From Streptomyces sp. NBC_01551 (GTDB lineage: Bacteria; Actinomycetota; Actinomycetes; Streptomycetales; Streptomycetaceae), in assembly GCF_026339935.1 (NCBI RefSeq), contig NZ_JAPEPX010000001.1, positions 3,839,501-3,903,500 on the forward strand: a DNA stretch of 64,000 nt, written 5' to 3'. The notes below the pieces were generated by a model that saw only the letters and a program-made list of their open reading frames with translations, did no database searches and had not been told where the DNA came from. Position 1 is the first letter of the stretch. The number at the start of each line of letters is the position of its first letter. Positions 1-8,076 of this stretch are shown piece after piece. Both the position numbers and the translations under genes were made by a program.

Positions 1-256
1 CGGCGCGGTCGGTGGCCGTGACCCACACGAGCAGGTCGAGGCTGCCCTCGTCCCACGCCGCACGGGCGAGGCGCGCGGCCTGCTGCGTCTTGCCCGTGCC
101 CGCAGTGCCGACCAGCAGCCCGAAGCGCCCGTCGAGCGCGGGCCGGGGCCGGAAGCAGCGCGCGGCGGCGGGAACCGTGCCCACCCGGTGCGGCCAGGAG
201 GCCGGGGCGCGCGCGGCCGCGTAGTACGAGACGTGGTCGGCGCGGCCGACGGCCAT
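1..256 (-). CDS. STAND/NB-ARC-type ATP-binding protein, N-terminal part (cut by window edge)
   Basis: Only the N-terminal part is present; the gene runs off the left edge. The frame contains a Walker A-like segment, GLLVGTAGTGKTQQAARLAR, followed by LDLLVWVTATDRA, which resembles the strand leading to Walker B. This pattern, after a WPHRVGTVP-type lead-in, is typical of Streptomyces regulatory or defence ATPases of the STAND class that end in tetratricopeptide repeats. The ATG at 256 is the first canonical start in frame. The frame stays open back to the stop of the upstream 160-residue gene, so a non-ATG start nearer that stop is possible. It follows that gene on the same strand and is probably co-transcribed. 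The effector or repeat domains lie outside the window, so the exact class is inferred. Confidence 0.7.
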   Translation of the reverse strand, partial: MAVGRADHVSYYAAARAPASWPHRVGTVPAAARCFRPRPALDGRFGLLVGTAGTGKTQQAARLARAAWDEGSLDLLVWVTATDRA

Positions 257-330
257 GCCGTAGTGCCCGGCCCGGACGCCGTACGGGTGTCCGGGGCCGG
301 TGGGGAAGGGGCTTTCGTCAGCCGGTCCGT

Positions 331-813
331 TCAGCCCTGGGACGGAGCCGGCGGGGGAGGGGGGCTCAGGTGCGCACCCCCGTGGATCACGGCCGCGGCG
401 ATCGACCCGTGGTCGGCCCTGACGTGCACGTCTCCGCCGACGGCGAACCCGGAGTCCCCGGCGGACACCCCGGGCGCCGCGTGCGTGTCCAGCAGGGCGC
501 GCAGTTCCTCGGCGGCCCGCTCGCGCTCGTCGTCCGGGAGGTTCTCCAGGAGACCCTCGAACCGGGCCTGCCACATGGCCTCCTGGCGGATGCGGGCCCG
601 TTCCGCGCCCGTATCGCCGTCCGGGCCGGCCGCGGCGAGCTCGGACGCGCTGCGGTCCAGTCGCACCAGCTCGCCGCGCTCGCGGTCGGAGTCCCCGCGC
701 CCGAACCAGCCGGCCAGCCGCCCGCGGAAACCCTCCCAGGCTTCCGTGCCGGCTGCCTGGACCACCGCCGTCCCGCCGGCCGTGGCAAGCGCCAACAACG
801 CTTCCGGCAGCAT
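331..813 (-). CDS. Small hypothetical protein paired with a STAND ATPase
   Basis: A 160-residue soluble protein. It opens with a hydrophobic Ala/Leu-rich helix (MLPEALLALATAGGTAVVQA), continues with a charged helical stretch rich in Glu and Arg (about residues 38-110), then has Gly/Val-rich segments and a Pro-rich tail. I recognise no catalytic motif. Similar small proteins sit directly upstream of STAND/TPR ATPases in many Streptomyces genomes, and that is the arrangement here. The product is probably an accessory or membrane-proximal partner of that ATPase. No function is assigned. Confidence 0.6.
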   Translation of the reverse strand: MLPEALLALATAGGTAVVQAAGTEAWEGFRGRLAGWFGRGDSDRERGELVRLDRSASELAAAGPDGDTGAERARIRQEAMWQARFEGLLENLPDDERERAAEELRALLDTHAAPGVSAGDSGFAVGGDVHVRADHGSIAAAVIHGGAHLSPPPPPAPSQG

Positions 814-855
814 GCGTTGCCCCTTCCGAGTGGATCGCCGATGACCTGCCTGAGC

Positions 856-1329
856 CTATCCGCACCCCCGGCGGGCGGGTCCTCGGCCCCAACGGGGGTC
901 CAGGCCGTCGGCGCGCAGTTCGGCCAGGTCCTCCTCCGGGAGGGAGGCGACGATCGCCGCCAGTTGGTCGCGGACATCGGGGAGCGGGGACCAGGCCGAC
1001 TCCGGCAGGGCCGTGGCCGCGAGCAGCAGGTCCCCGGGGTAGAAGTACGCGTCCAGCATCGGGTCCTCGGCCAGCAGCGCCATCGCGAGGGGCAGGACGT
1101 AGGGAAGGCCCACGGCCTGGGCGAGCAGCGTGCGCAGGTCCGCCGGGGTCAGCGCCCCGAGGCGCTTGCGGCGCAGGGCGTGGACCTTCGTGACCAGGGT
1201 GGTGGAGCGCGCGGGCGGCGCCGGCCAGGGCGGTCCGTCGAGCTCGTCGAGGGTGCGGTCGAGGTGGCGCAAGCGGGTCGCGGGGACGGGCGCGGGGACG
1301 GGTGCGGGGACGGGCGCGGGGAGGGTCAT
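856..1329 (-). CDS. CdiI-type contact-dependent growth inhibition immunity-like protein
   Basis: A 157-residue cytosolic protein. The core reads LVTKVHALRRKRLGALTPAD, then LRTLLAQAVGLPYVLPLA and YFYPGDLLLA. This is the signature of the family annotated as contact-dependent growth inhibition immunity proteins. The N-terminus holds a Pro-Ala-Pro-Val repeat encoded by a 12-base tandem repeat. The ATG at 1329 has a GAGG-type ribosome site 8 bases upstream. No CdiA-like toxin or secretion gene is adjacent, so it is an orphan member. Solitary copies are common in Streptomyces, and the immunity role is inferred only from the family name. Confidence 0.65.
   Translation of the reverse strand: MTLPAPVPAPVPAPVPATRLRHLDRTLDELDGPPWPAPPARSTTLVTKVHALRRKRLGALTPADLRTLLAQAVGLPYVLPLAMALLAEDPMLDAYFYPGDLLLAATALPESAWSPLPDVRDQLAAIVASLPEEDLAELRADGLDPRWGRGPARRGCG
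1279..1322. repeat. 12-base tandem repeat (GC-rich)
   Basis: About three and a half copies of a unit near CGGGGACGGGCG lie inside the start of the CdiI-like gene. They encode its Pro-Ala-Pro-Val repeat. Copy number is likely to vary between strains by slippage, and because the unit is a multiple of three the frame is preserved. Confidence 0.8.
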
Positions 1330-1416
1330 GGGGACATCCTCACCTCGTGCCGGTCGTGTGACGGTGGTGCGTGGGTCTTGTTCCGGGGGTGGTCAGCGAG
1401 GTTACGCCTGCGTAGA

Positions 1417-1429
1417 TTACCGGCGGTAA
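1417..1429. promoter_or_regulatory. Palindromic operator TTACCGGCGGTAA before acyl-CoA ligase
   Basis: A perfect dyad, TTACCG-G-CGGTAA, sits 29 bases upstream of the GTG start of the acyl-CoA ligase. A TAGATT hexamer at 1413-1418, a plausible -10 box, overlaps its left arm, so a bound protein would block RNA polymerase. A partial third half-site (GGTTACGCC) lies at about 1400. The form resembles operators of TetR-family regulators of fatty-acid degradation in actinobacteria. The identity of the regulator is inferred. Confidence 0.6.
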
Positions 1430-1457
1430 CCTCCTGTCGAGCCGAGGGGAACGCGCC

Positions 1458-3329
1458 GTGTATGCCGAGCTGGTGACGGTGGGGTCCGGGCTGCCCGAAC
1501 CGCCCTTCAAGACGGTCGTCGACGGGGTGGTGCGCGAGGTCGTGGTGCCGCCGCTGGCGGCGCCGCCCGCGAGCGGATCGCTCGGGGACATCCCCTTCGA
1601 CAACGCCGTCGCCGCGCCCCGGGACGTCGTACTGGCCCGCAAGGACCGCGACGGCACCTGGCGCGACGTCACCGCCGCCGAGTTCGCCGCCGAGGTGCTC
1701 GCCGTCGCCAAGGGCCTGATCGCCGAGGGCCTGCGCGAGGGCGACCGGCTCGCCATCATGGCGCGCACCACCTACGAGTGGACGCTGCTGGACTTCGCGG
1801 GCTGGGCGGCGGGGCTGGTCACCGTACCCATCTACCCGACCGCCTCCGCCCTCCAGGCGCGCTGGATCATCCAGGACTCCGGGGCCGTCGCCTGCGCCGT
1901 GGAGGACACCGAGCAGGCCCGGCTCATCAGCTCCGAGCGCGGAAACCTGCCGGGGTTGGCTCATCTGTGGGAGTTCGACACCGGGGCGATCGAGCGGTTG
2001 ATCAAGGCCGGGGAGCGGCTGCCCGGCGCCCTGGTGCACGCCCGCCGGGCCGCGCGTACGCCGGATGCGGTGGCCACGCTCGTCTACACCTCCGGGACCA
2101 CCGGCCGGCCCAAGGGGTGCGTGCTGACGCACGGCAACTTCTTCGCCGAGGTCGACAACGCCGTGCAGCTGCTGCACCCGGTGTTCAAGTCGGTGAGCAA
2201 GGAGCCCGCCTCCACCCTGCTCTTCCTGCCGCTGTCCCACGTCTTCGGGCGGATGGTCGCCGTCGGCTGCCTCCGGGCGCGGGTGCGGCTCGGGCACGCG
2301 CCGAGCATCGCCACCGAGGACCTGCTGGCCGACCTGGCGGGGTTCCGGCCCACGTTCCTGCTGGCCATCCCGTACGTCCTGGAGAAGGTCTACAACACCG
2401 CCCGGGCCACGGCCGAGAAGATGGGCCGCGCCTCCTCCTTCGACCGGGCCGCGCGGATCGCCCGGCGGTACGGGGAGACGGTCGAGGGCAAACGCCCCGG
2501 CCTCGGGCTGCGTGCGGCGCGGGCGCTGTACGACCCGCTCGTCTACCGGCGGATCCGGGCGGCGCTGGGCGGGCAGGTCCGGTACGTCCTGAGCGGCGGC
2601 TCCCCGCTGGGGCGGCGGCTCGCGGCGTTCTACACGGGCGCGGGGATCGAGGTCTTCGAGGGGTACGGGCTGACCGAGACGACCGGGGCGTCCACCGTGA
2701 CCCCGCCGCTGCGGCCGAGGCTGGGCACCGTGGGGTGGCCGCTGCCGGGCACGGCGGTACGGATCGCGGACGACGGCGAGGTGCTGCTCGGCGGCCGGCA
2801 CGTCTTCGCCGGGTACTGGAACGTCGCCGCGCACAACGGGAACCAGTGGCTGGCCACCGGGGACATCGGGGAGCTCGACGCCGACGGGTACCTGACGATC
2901 ACCGGCCGGAAGAAGGACCTGATCATCACCTCCAGCGGCAAGAACGTCGCCCCCGAGCCGCTGGAGGACTGGCTGCGGGCCCATCCGCTGGTCGGGCAGT
3001 GCCTGGTGGTCGGGGACAACCGGCCGTACGTCGCCGCGCTGATCACGCTGGAGCCGGAGGGGCTGGCGCACTGGCGGCAGATGCGGAAGAAGCAGGGCGT
3101 GCCGATCGGGGAGCTGGTCGGGGACGAGGAGCTGCGGGCCGATGTGCAGCGGGCCGTCGACGAGGCGAACCGGCTGGTGTCGCGCGCGGAGTCGATCCGG
3201 CGGTTCACGGTGCTGCCGGGGGAGTTCACGGAGCGGCGGGGGCATCTGACGCCGTCGATGAAGCTGAAGCGGGGGGCTGTCGCCCGGGATTACGCGCGGG
3301 AGATAAACGACCTCTACCGGCGTCCGTGA
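1458..3329 (+). CDS. Long-chain fatty acyl-CoA ligase (AMP-forming synthetase)
   Basis: A 623-residue enzyme of the ANL superfamily. It activates a fatty acid to acyl-AMP and then to acyl-CoA. The ATP/AMP loop YTSGTTGRPKG is near residue 209, the GYGLTET motif is near 400, and the C-terminal hinge and catalytic lysine region (ITGRKKDLIITSSGKN) is near 480. Length and motif order match FadD15-type ligases of actinobacteria. The GTG start at 1458 is preceded by GAGGGG at good spacing. It is transcribed alone, probably under the palindromic operator upstream. Chain-length preference cannot be read from sequence. Confidence 0.92.
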   Translation: MYAELVTVGSGLPEPPFKTVVDGVVREVVVPPLAAPPASGSLGDIPFDNAVAAPRDVVLARKDRDGTWRDVTAAEFAAEVLAVAKGLIAEGLREGDRLAIMARTTYEWTLLDFAGWAAGLVTVPIYPTASALQARWIIQDSGAVACAVEDTEQARLISSERGNLPGLAHLWEFDTGAIERLIKAGERLPGALVHARRAARTPDAVATLVYTSGTTGRPKGCVLTHGNFFAEVDNAVQLLHPVFKSVSKEPASTLLFLPLSHVFGRMVAVGCLRARVRLGHAPSIATEDLLADLAGFRPTFLLAIPYVLEKVYNTARATAEKMGRASSFDRAARIARRYGETVEGKRPGLGLRAARALYDPLVYRRIRAALGGQVRYVLSGGSPLGRRLAAFYTGAGIEVFEGYGLTETTGASTVTPPLRPRLGTVGWPLPGTAVRIADDGEVLLGGRHVFAGYWNVAAHNGNQWLATGDIGELDADGYLTITGRKKDLIITSSGKNVAPEPLEDWLRAHPLVGQCLVVGDNRPYVAALITLEPEGLAHWRQMRKKQGVPIGELVGDEELRADVQRAVDEANRLVSRAESIRRFTVLPGEFTERRGHLTPSMKLKRGAVARDYAREINDLYRRP

Positions 3330-3404
3330 CGCAACTCCCACGGCCGGGCCGGGGGGTGGACCGTATGATCCACAACTCCACAACGTCTGGTTCCGGGGGG
3401 ACAC

Positions 3405-3896
3405 ATGAGGAAGTTCGCGCGCCGCGCGGGTGCCGTCGTCGCAGCAGTGGCCGTGGTCGGCGCGGGCCTGGCCGGGTGCACGTCCGGCGAGCCGGAGCCG
3501 AAGGACGCCGGGCCGACCGTGCCCGCGTCGCCCCCGCCGGTGGTCAAGCGGACGCCGACGCCGAGCGCGGCGCCGGCGACGCCCGCCGGGACCGAGGAGT
3601 TCGGGCCCGCCGTGGCGCAGCAGGGCGACGTGAGGGCCTACGCGCCCGTCCGGGACGGGGACACCAGGCTCCGCGTGCCCGTCGTGATCACCAACACGGA
3701 GACCCGGCAGGGCTTCTACGAGGTCACCGTGCGGGTCACAGGGCCGGACGGGTACGAGGCCTCGGGCGGCTTCGCCACCGACACGGTCGGGGTGTACCAC
3801 GGGGCTTCCTGGCCCACCGAGGTCACCGTCGAGATGGCGGGGCGGAAGCCGCCGAGCCCGCTCCGCGTGGAGATCGCCGAGGTCAAGCGGCGGTAG
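3405..3896 (+). CDS. Putative lipoprotein
   Basis: A 163-residue protein with an Arg-rich n-region, an Ala/Val hydrophobic core and the lipobox LAGC (Cys at about residue 25), so it should be anchored to the outer face of the membrane. A Pro/Ala-rich linker (about residues 30-65) leads to a beta-rich domain of about 95 residues that looks immunoglobulin-like (VPVVITNTETRQGFYEVTVR). A GGGGGG tract lies just upstream of the ATG. Possible -10 box TATGAT lies at 3364. Function unknown; similar short lipoproteins are widespread in Streptomyces. Confidence 0.75.
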   Translation: MRKFARRAGAVVAAVAVVGAGLAGCTSGEPEPKDAGPTVPASPPPVVKRTPTPSAAPATPAGTEEFGPAVAQQGDVRAYAPVRDGDTRLRVPVVITNTETRQGFYEVTVRVTGPDGYEASGGFATDTVGVYHGASWPTEVTVEMAGRKPPSPLRVEIAEVKRR

Positions 3897-3980
3897 CGCG
3901 GCCGGCGGCTTATGGTGGGCTGACCGATGCGGGGGACCGCCCCGGGGAGTCATCCGGGGGGATCGCCCGAGGAGGGTGCC

Positions 3981-5585
3981 GTGTACCGGTCCCGCCGAAT
4001 CCGCCGAATCCGCCGAATCCGCCGCACACGGCGTCCGTGGCGCCCGTGGCGTCACCGCGGGGCCGCCGCCGGCCTGGCAGCGGCCGTGGTGCTGGCCACC
4101 GGGCTCGGGGCCGCGCCCTCGACGCTGGCCGCGTCCGGGGACGGGGACGAGCGCTTTTACGGGCAGGGCATCCGGTGGGGCGACTGCCACGAGGGGCGCC
4201 GGGGCGTGCCCGACGGGATGCGCTGCGGGGAGATCACCGTGCCGCTCGACTACGCCGACCCGGCCAAGGGCACGGTGAAGCTGGCCCTCGGCCGCATCCC
4301 CGCCACCGGGCCCGGCAAGCGGCTCGGATCCGTGTTCCTGAACTACGGCGGCCCCGGCGGCCCCGGGATCGAGAGCCTCGCCGCCGACCCCAAGCCCTTC
4401 GCGGAGCTCGGCAAGCGGTACGACCTCGTCACCTTCGACCCCCGCGGCGTCGGCCGCAGCGAGCCCGTCTCCTGCGGGGGCTCCCTGGAGCCCGACCCGG
4501 AGGCCGGCACGGACGCCGCCTCGCAGCTGGCCGCCCTGCGCTCGCTGGTACGGCGGTGCGAGCTGCACTCCGGCCCGGTGCTCCCGTACATCGGCACCGT
4601 CAACGTCGCCCGCGACCTGGACGTCATGCGCCAGGTCCTCGGCGACGAGAAGCTCAACTACCTCGGCTTCTCCTACGGGACCCGGCTCGGCGCCGTGTAC
4701 GCCGCCCAATTCCCCGGGAAGACCGGGCGGATGGTGCTCGACGGGGTCGACACCCTCACCGAGCCGCTCGCCGAGCAGGCCCTCATATCGGCACGCGGGC
4801 AGCAGCGGGCGCTGGACAACTTCCTCGCCTGGTGCGCCCATCAGCCGGGCTGCGTGTACGGGACCAACACCCGTACGGCGAAGGAGAAGGTCAACGCCCT
4901 CGTGGCGCGGCTCGACGAGCAACCGCTGGTCGACGGCGGCTGGTACGTCACCGGGCAGGACGTGGTGGCGGCGGTCGCGACCGCCCTGTACTCGCCGGGG
5001 CTGTGGCCCGCCCTCGCGGACGGGCTGCGGCGGATCGAGCGGGACGGGGACCCGTCCGCGCTGACGGAACTGGCCGCCGAGCCGGTCGAACCGGGCGACG
5101 AGGACGGCGGCGACGATCCGGATCGGGTCCCGGCCGACAACGCCGATGCCGCGCTCACCGCCGTGAACTGCGCCGACGACCCCGACCGGGGCGAGGACAA
5201 GGCCACCGCGGCGGCGATAGAGAAGGAGATCCGGGGGCTGAGCGAAGAGTTCCGCAAAGCCTCGAAGATCTTCGGGCCGGCCCAGCTGATGACCGTACTG
5301 TCCTGCTACGGCCGCCCCGCCGGCACCGACTTCATCCGCAGGATCGACCGGCCGGCCGGAGTCCCGCGCATGCTGCTCGTCGGCACCCGCGGGGACCCGG
5401 CGACCCCGTACGAATGGACCGAGGAGACGGCGCGACGCCTCGGCGGAGCGGCGGTGGTCCTGGACCACAAGGGCGAGGGGCACACCGGCTACGCGACCTC
5501 GCCCTGCGTACGGGACTTCGTGCACCACTTCCTGGTCGACGGACGGTTGCCGGGCGGGACGCGGTCCTGCCCGGCGGGGGAGTGA
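3981..5585 (+). CDS. Secreted alpha/beta hydrolase, tripeptidyl aminopeptidase family
   Basis: A 534-residue secreted hydrolase resembling Streptomyces SlpD/SlpE and Tap peptidases. After the signal region the mature domain begins near YGQGIRWGDC. The nucleophile elbow GFSYG (Ser near residue 231), an acid residue in GDPATPYEW near 470 and the His in GEGHTGY near 499 form the expected triad, and the C-terminal half matches the TAP-like domain. I chose GTG 3981 because GAGGAGGG lies just upstream; the frame is open to 3927 but lacks a good site there. The n-region is unusually Arg/Ile-rich because of a 9-base tandem repeat. Likely role: removal of N-terminal peptides from secreted proteins. 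Confidence 0.85.
   Translation: MYRSRRIRRIRRIRRTRRPWRPWRHRGAAAGLAAAVVLATGLGAAPSTLAASGDGDERFYGQGIRWGDCHEGRRGVPDGMRCGEITVPLDYADPAKGTVKLALGRIPATGPGKRLGSVFLNYGGPGGPGIESLAADPKPFAELGKRYDLVTFDPRGVGRSEPVSCGGSLEPDPEAGTDAASQLAALRSLVRRCELHSGPVLPYIGTVNVARDLDVMRQVLGDEKLNYLGFSYGTRLGAVYAAQFPGKTGRMVLDGVDTLTEPLAEQALISARGQQRALDNFLAWCAHQPGCVYGTNTRTAKEKVNALVARLDEQPLVDGGWYVTGQDVVAAVATALYSPGLWPALADGLRRIERDGDPSALTELAAEPVEPGDEDGGDDPDRVPADNADAALTAVNCADDPDRGEDKATAAAIEKEIRGLSEEFRKASKIFGPAQLMTVLSCYGRPAGTDFIRRIDRPAGVPRMLLVGTRGDPATPYEWTEETARRLGGAAVVLDHKGEGHTGYATSPCVRDFVHHFLVDGRLPGGTRSCPAGE
3992..4026. repeat. 9-base tandem repeat in a signal peptide
   Basis: Three copies of CCGCCGAAT plus a partial fourth encode repeated Arg-Ile-Arg in the n-region of the hydrolase's signal peptide. 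Changes in copy number would keep the frame and change the positive charge of the signal peptide. Confidence 0.8.
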
Positions 5586-5596
5586 GCGGCCCGCGC

Positions 5597-6778
5597 TCAG
5601 CAGTCGGAACGTGCGGCCCGGCCCGCGAAGCGGTCGGCGAGCCAGTTGCCCGCCGCCGACGACTCGGTGATCACGCCGCTGACGTGCTCGCCGAGCAGGA
5701 TGGTCCGCCACTGGACGTTCGCGCCCTTCGCGCACCACTCGGAGCGCAGCTGCCGGCCGACGGCGTACGGGATGAGCTCGTCGCCGAGCGCGTGGTACTG
5801 GTACACGGGCGCGGCCGGGGCGGTGCGGCCGAGGCGGCTCTGGTTCAGGCGGGCCTGCCAGTCGGGCTGGTCGAGGGGGTTGCGGGTGGTGAGGTCGGAG
5901 ATCCGTTTGAAGGAGCCGGCGATGGCGTCGATGGCGACGCAGCCGTCCTTCATGCCGTTGACCAGGGCCTTGCCCGGCGCGTTGAGGTAGGAGTCGAGGC
6001 GGAGCTCGGGGAAGGCGGCGTCCTGGCCGGCGGCGGCCATGAAGATCAGGCCGGAGCCGAAGGAGCCGTCGTTGGCGGCGGCCACCTTGAGGAGGTCGGC
6101 GGGGACGCCGCCGGTGGCGGTGCCCTTGACGTTCAGCTCCGGGGCGTACGAGCCCTGCAACTCGGCGGCCCAGCTGCCGGCCTGGCCGCCCTGGGAGTAG
6201 CCCATGATGCCGACGGGGGTGTCGGGGCCGAGCCCGGCCTCGGGCAGCCGGGTCGCCGCGCGGGCGGCGTCGAGCACGGCGTGACCGGCCGAGGGGCCGA
6301 CGGTGTAGGTGTGCGTGCCCGGGGTGCCGAGGCCCTCGTAGTCGGTGACGACCACGGCCCAGCCGCGCAGGGTGAGCTGCTGGATGAGATTGGCCTCCAT
6401 GGAGGTGCCGTACGGGAGGTTGTTGCTCGGCGCGCAGGAGTCACCGAGCCCGACGGTGCCGACGGCGTAAGTGACGAGCGGCCGGGGCCCGCTGCGCCCG
6501 TCCTGCGGGACGATGACGGTCCCGGAGACGACGTTCGGTGCCCCGTCGGCGGTGGTGGAGCGGTAGTGGATCTTCCACGCCTTGGTGTTGGTGGGCTGGA
6601 GCGGCAACGGATGAAACGCGGAGGGAACGCTCCCGACGACGTCCCCGGGTCGACCGGTTTCCTCACGGGCGACGGCGGTCCCACCGACGAGCCCGCCGGT
6701 CAGGACGGCGGTGGCCAGAACAGCGCAGTGAACACGACTACGACTACGACGACTACGACGACGACTACGGATACGCAT
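5597..6778 (-). CDS. Secreted lipase, secretory lipase (LIP) family
   Basis: A 393-residue exported esterase/lipase. An extremely Arg/Ser-rich n-region precedes a hydrophobic stretch (VLATAVLTGGLVGGTAVA) that ends in a likely signal-peptidase site. The catalytic domain contains GYSQGG with the nucleophile Ser near residue 195, a late Asp in YQYHALGDELIPY and a His in LGEHVSGV, in the order seen in the fungal/actinobacterial secretory lipase family. I start at ATG 6778, which has GGAGAG 7 bases upstream; a longer open frame to 6820 lacks a site. It converges with the SlpD-like hydrolase, stop to stop 11 bases apart. Likely substrates are acylglycerols or other esters. Confidence 0.85.
   Translation of the reverse strand: MRIRSRRRSRRSRSRVHCAVLATAVLTGGLVGGTAVAREETGRPGDVVGSVPSAFHPLPLQPTNTKAWKIHYRSTTADGAPNVVSGTVIVPQDGRSGPRPLVTYAVGTVGLGDSCAPSNNLPYGTSMEANLIQQLTLRGWAVVVTDYEGLGTPGTHTYTVGPSAGHAVLDAARAATRLPEAGLGPDTPVGIMGYSQGGQAGSWAAELQGSYAPELNVKGTATGGVPADLLKVAAANDGSFGSGLIFMAAAGQDAAFPELRLDSYLNAPGKALVNGMKDGCVAIDAIAGSFKRISDLTTRNPLDQPDWQARLNQSRLGRTAPAAPVYQYHALGDELIPYAVGRQLRSEWCAKGANVQWRTILLGEHVSGVITESSAAGNWLADRFAGRAARSDC
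6737..6775. repeat. CGA/CTA triplet repeat in lipase signal sequence
   Basis: An imperfect run of CGACTACGACGAC-type triplets on the + strand encodes, on the minus strand, the Arg/Ser run directly after the lipase start codon. Its low complexity suggests slippage; triplet units keep the frame. Confidence 0.7.
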
Positions 6779-6949
6779 GGGCGGCTCTCCCAACGATTCC
6801 GGTGCGGGGGGGGTGTGCACGGGTGAGGAGAAGGTAGTGACCGCCGCCCCGGCCCGTCGCTGACCGCACAGCTCACCTTTCCTGACCCGGCGGTACCAAC
6901 GCCGACGGGGATGGATCTTTCAGCCCCCGCGGGCGTCTGAGGCGCGGGG

Positions 6950-7960
6950 TCAAGGGGCGCCGGACAGGCGGTAGGCGGCAGGGGTGGTGCCCGTCCAGCG
7001 GCGGAAGGCGCGGTGGAAGGCCGTGTCTTCCGAAAAGCCCAGGCGCGCCGCCAGTTCGGCGATCGGTTCGCCGCTCTCCGCCAGGCCGGCGATCGCGGCG
7101 TCCCGCCGGACGTGGTCCTTGAGCTGCTGGAACGAAGTGCCTTCCGCACGCAGGCGACGGCGCAGCGTCGCCGGGGAGAGCGCCAGCTGCGCCGCCACCT
7201 CCGTCAGGGCCGGGAAGGCACGCAGCCGCCGGGCCAGGGTCCGGCGGACCTGGTCCGCCACCGTCGCCGGCCCGTACTCCGGCCGGGACAGCAAGTCGAA
7301 CGGCGCCCGCCTCAGCATCGCCTCCACCGCCGCCTCGTCCCGCACCAGCGGCGCCTCCAGCCACGGCGCGCCGAACACCGCCCCCGTCCGCGCCGCCCCG
7401 AACCGCACCGGGCAGTCGAAGAGCACCGCGTACTCCTCCTCGTGCGGCGGAGCCGGATACGCGAACTCCGCGTACGCCAGCGGAATGCGGCGCCCGATCA
7501 GCCAGCTGCTCAGCCGGTGCCAGATGGCCAGCACGCACTCCGTCAGGAACCGCTCCTCGTCCCGCGCGAAGTCATTGCGCACGGTGAACCGCGCCTCGGC
7601 CCCCTCGACTTCCAGTGCCAGCTCCGGTCCGCCGGGGAACAGCCCGTAGAACGCCGCCGCCCGGGCGATCCCCGCGCCGAGATCCGCGCAGCCGAGCGAC
7701 GCGTAGCACATCATCGCGAACGTACCCGGGCGGCTGGGGACGGACGACAGCCCGAGGAACTCGTCCTGCGTGGTCCGGTACAGCGCCCGGAACAGCCGGG
7801 CGAACTGCGCGGGCGTGACCCGCGCCCGGTCGTCGCCGAGCAGCAGCGGTGGGATCTGCGCCGCCTGGAGCAGCGGCACGGTGTCGATGCCGCTGCCGCG
7901 CGCGCCCGCGAGCACGGCGCGCACATGGTGCACGGTGATCGTCCGCCTCCCCATGGCCAT
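6950..7960 (-). CDS. AraC-family transcriptional regulator (OruR/ArgR-like)
   Basis: A 336-residue regulator. Residues 1-200 match the arabinose-binding-like N-terminal domain of the AraC subgroup that includes OruR and VirS-type activators (TPAQFARLFRALYRTTQDEF). Residues 230-336 hold the double helix-turn-helix: LALSPATLRRRLRAEGTSFQ in the first and LGFSEDTAFHRAFRRWTGTT in the second. It is divergent from an acyl-CoA ligase across a 116-base spacer, the usual arrangement for an activator and its target. In actinobacteria this subgroup often responds to fatty acids or aromatic acids. An ATG two codons downstream is an alternative start. Confidence 0.85.
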   Translation of the reverse strand: MAMGRRTITVHHVRAVLAGARGSGIDTVPLLQAAQIPPLLLGDDRARVTPAQFARLFRALYRTTQDEFLGLSSVPSRPGTFAMMCYASLGCADLGAGIARAAAFYGLFPGGPELALEVEGAEARFTVRNDFARDEERFLTECVLAIWHRLSSWLIGRRIPLAYAEFAYPAPPHEEEYAVLFDCPVRFGAARTGAVFGAPWLEAPLVRDEAAVEAMLRRAPFDLLSRPEYGPATVADQVRRTLARRLRAFPALTEVAAQLALSPATLRRRLRAEGTSFQQLKDHVRRDAAIAGLAESGEPIAELAARLGFSEDTAFHRAFRRWTGTTPAAYRLSGAP

Positions 7961-8076
7961 GGCTCCGACGGTAGCCCCCGTGAGCGCTGCGGTCAGCGGG
8001 CGTGACGCTTCCGGTCATGCCGCCGGGGCGCTCGCGCTGCCTAGCGTCTTCGTACGGACCTCGGGAGGCGGCGCGG

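Noticed and set aside
1326..5738. Very long open frames on the opposite strand (for example 1470 and 1682 codons)
   Set aside because: They lie antisense or frame-shifted to well-supported genes, have Arg/Pro/Gly-rich composition and poor third-position GC pattern; they are artefacts of high GC.
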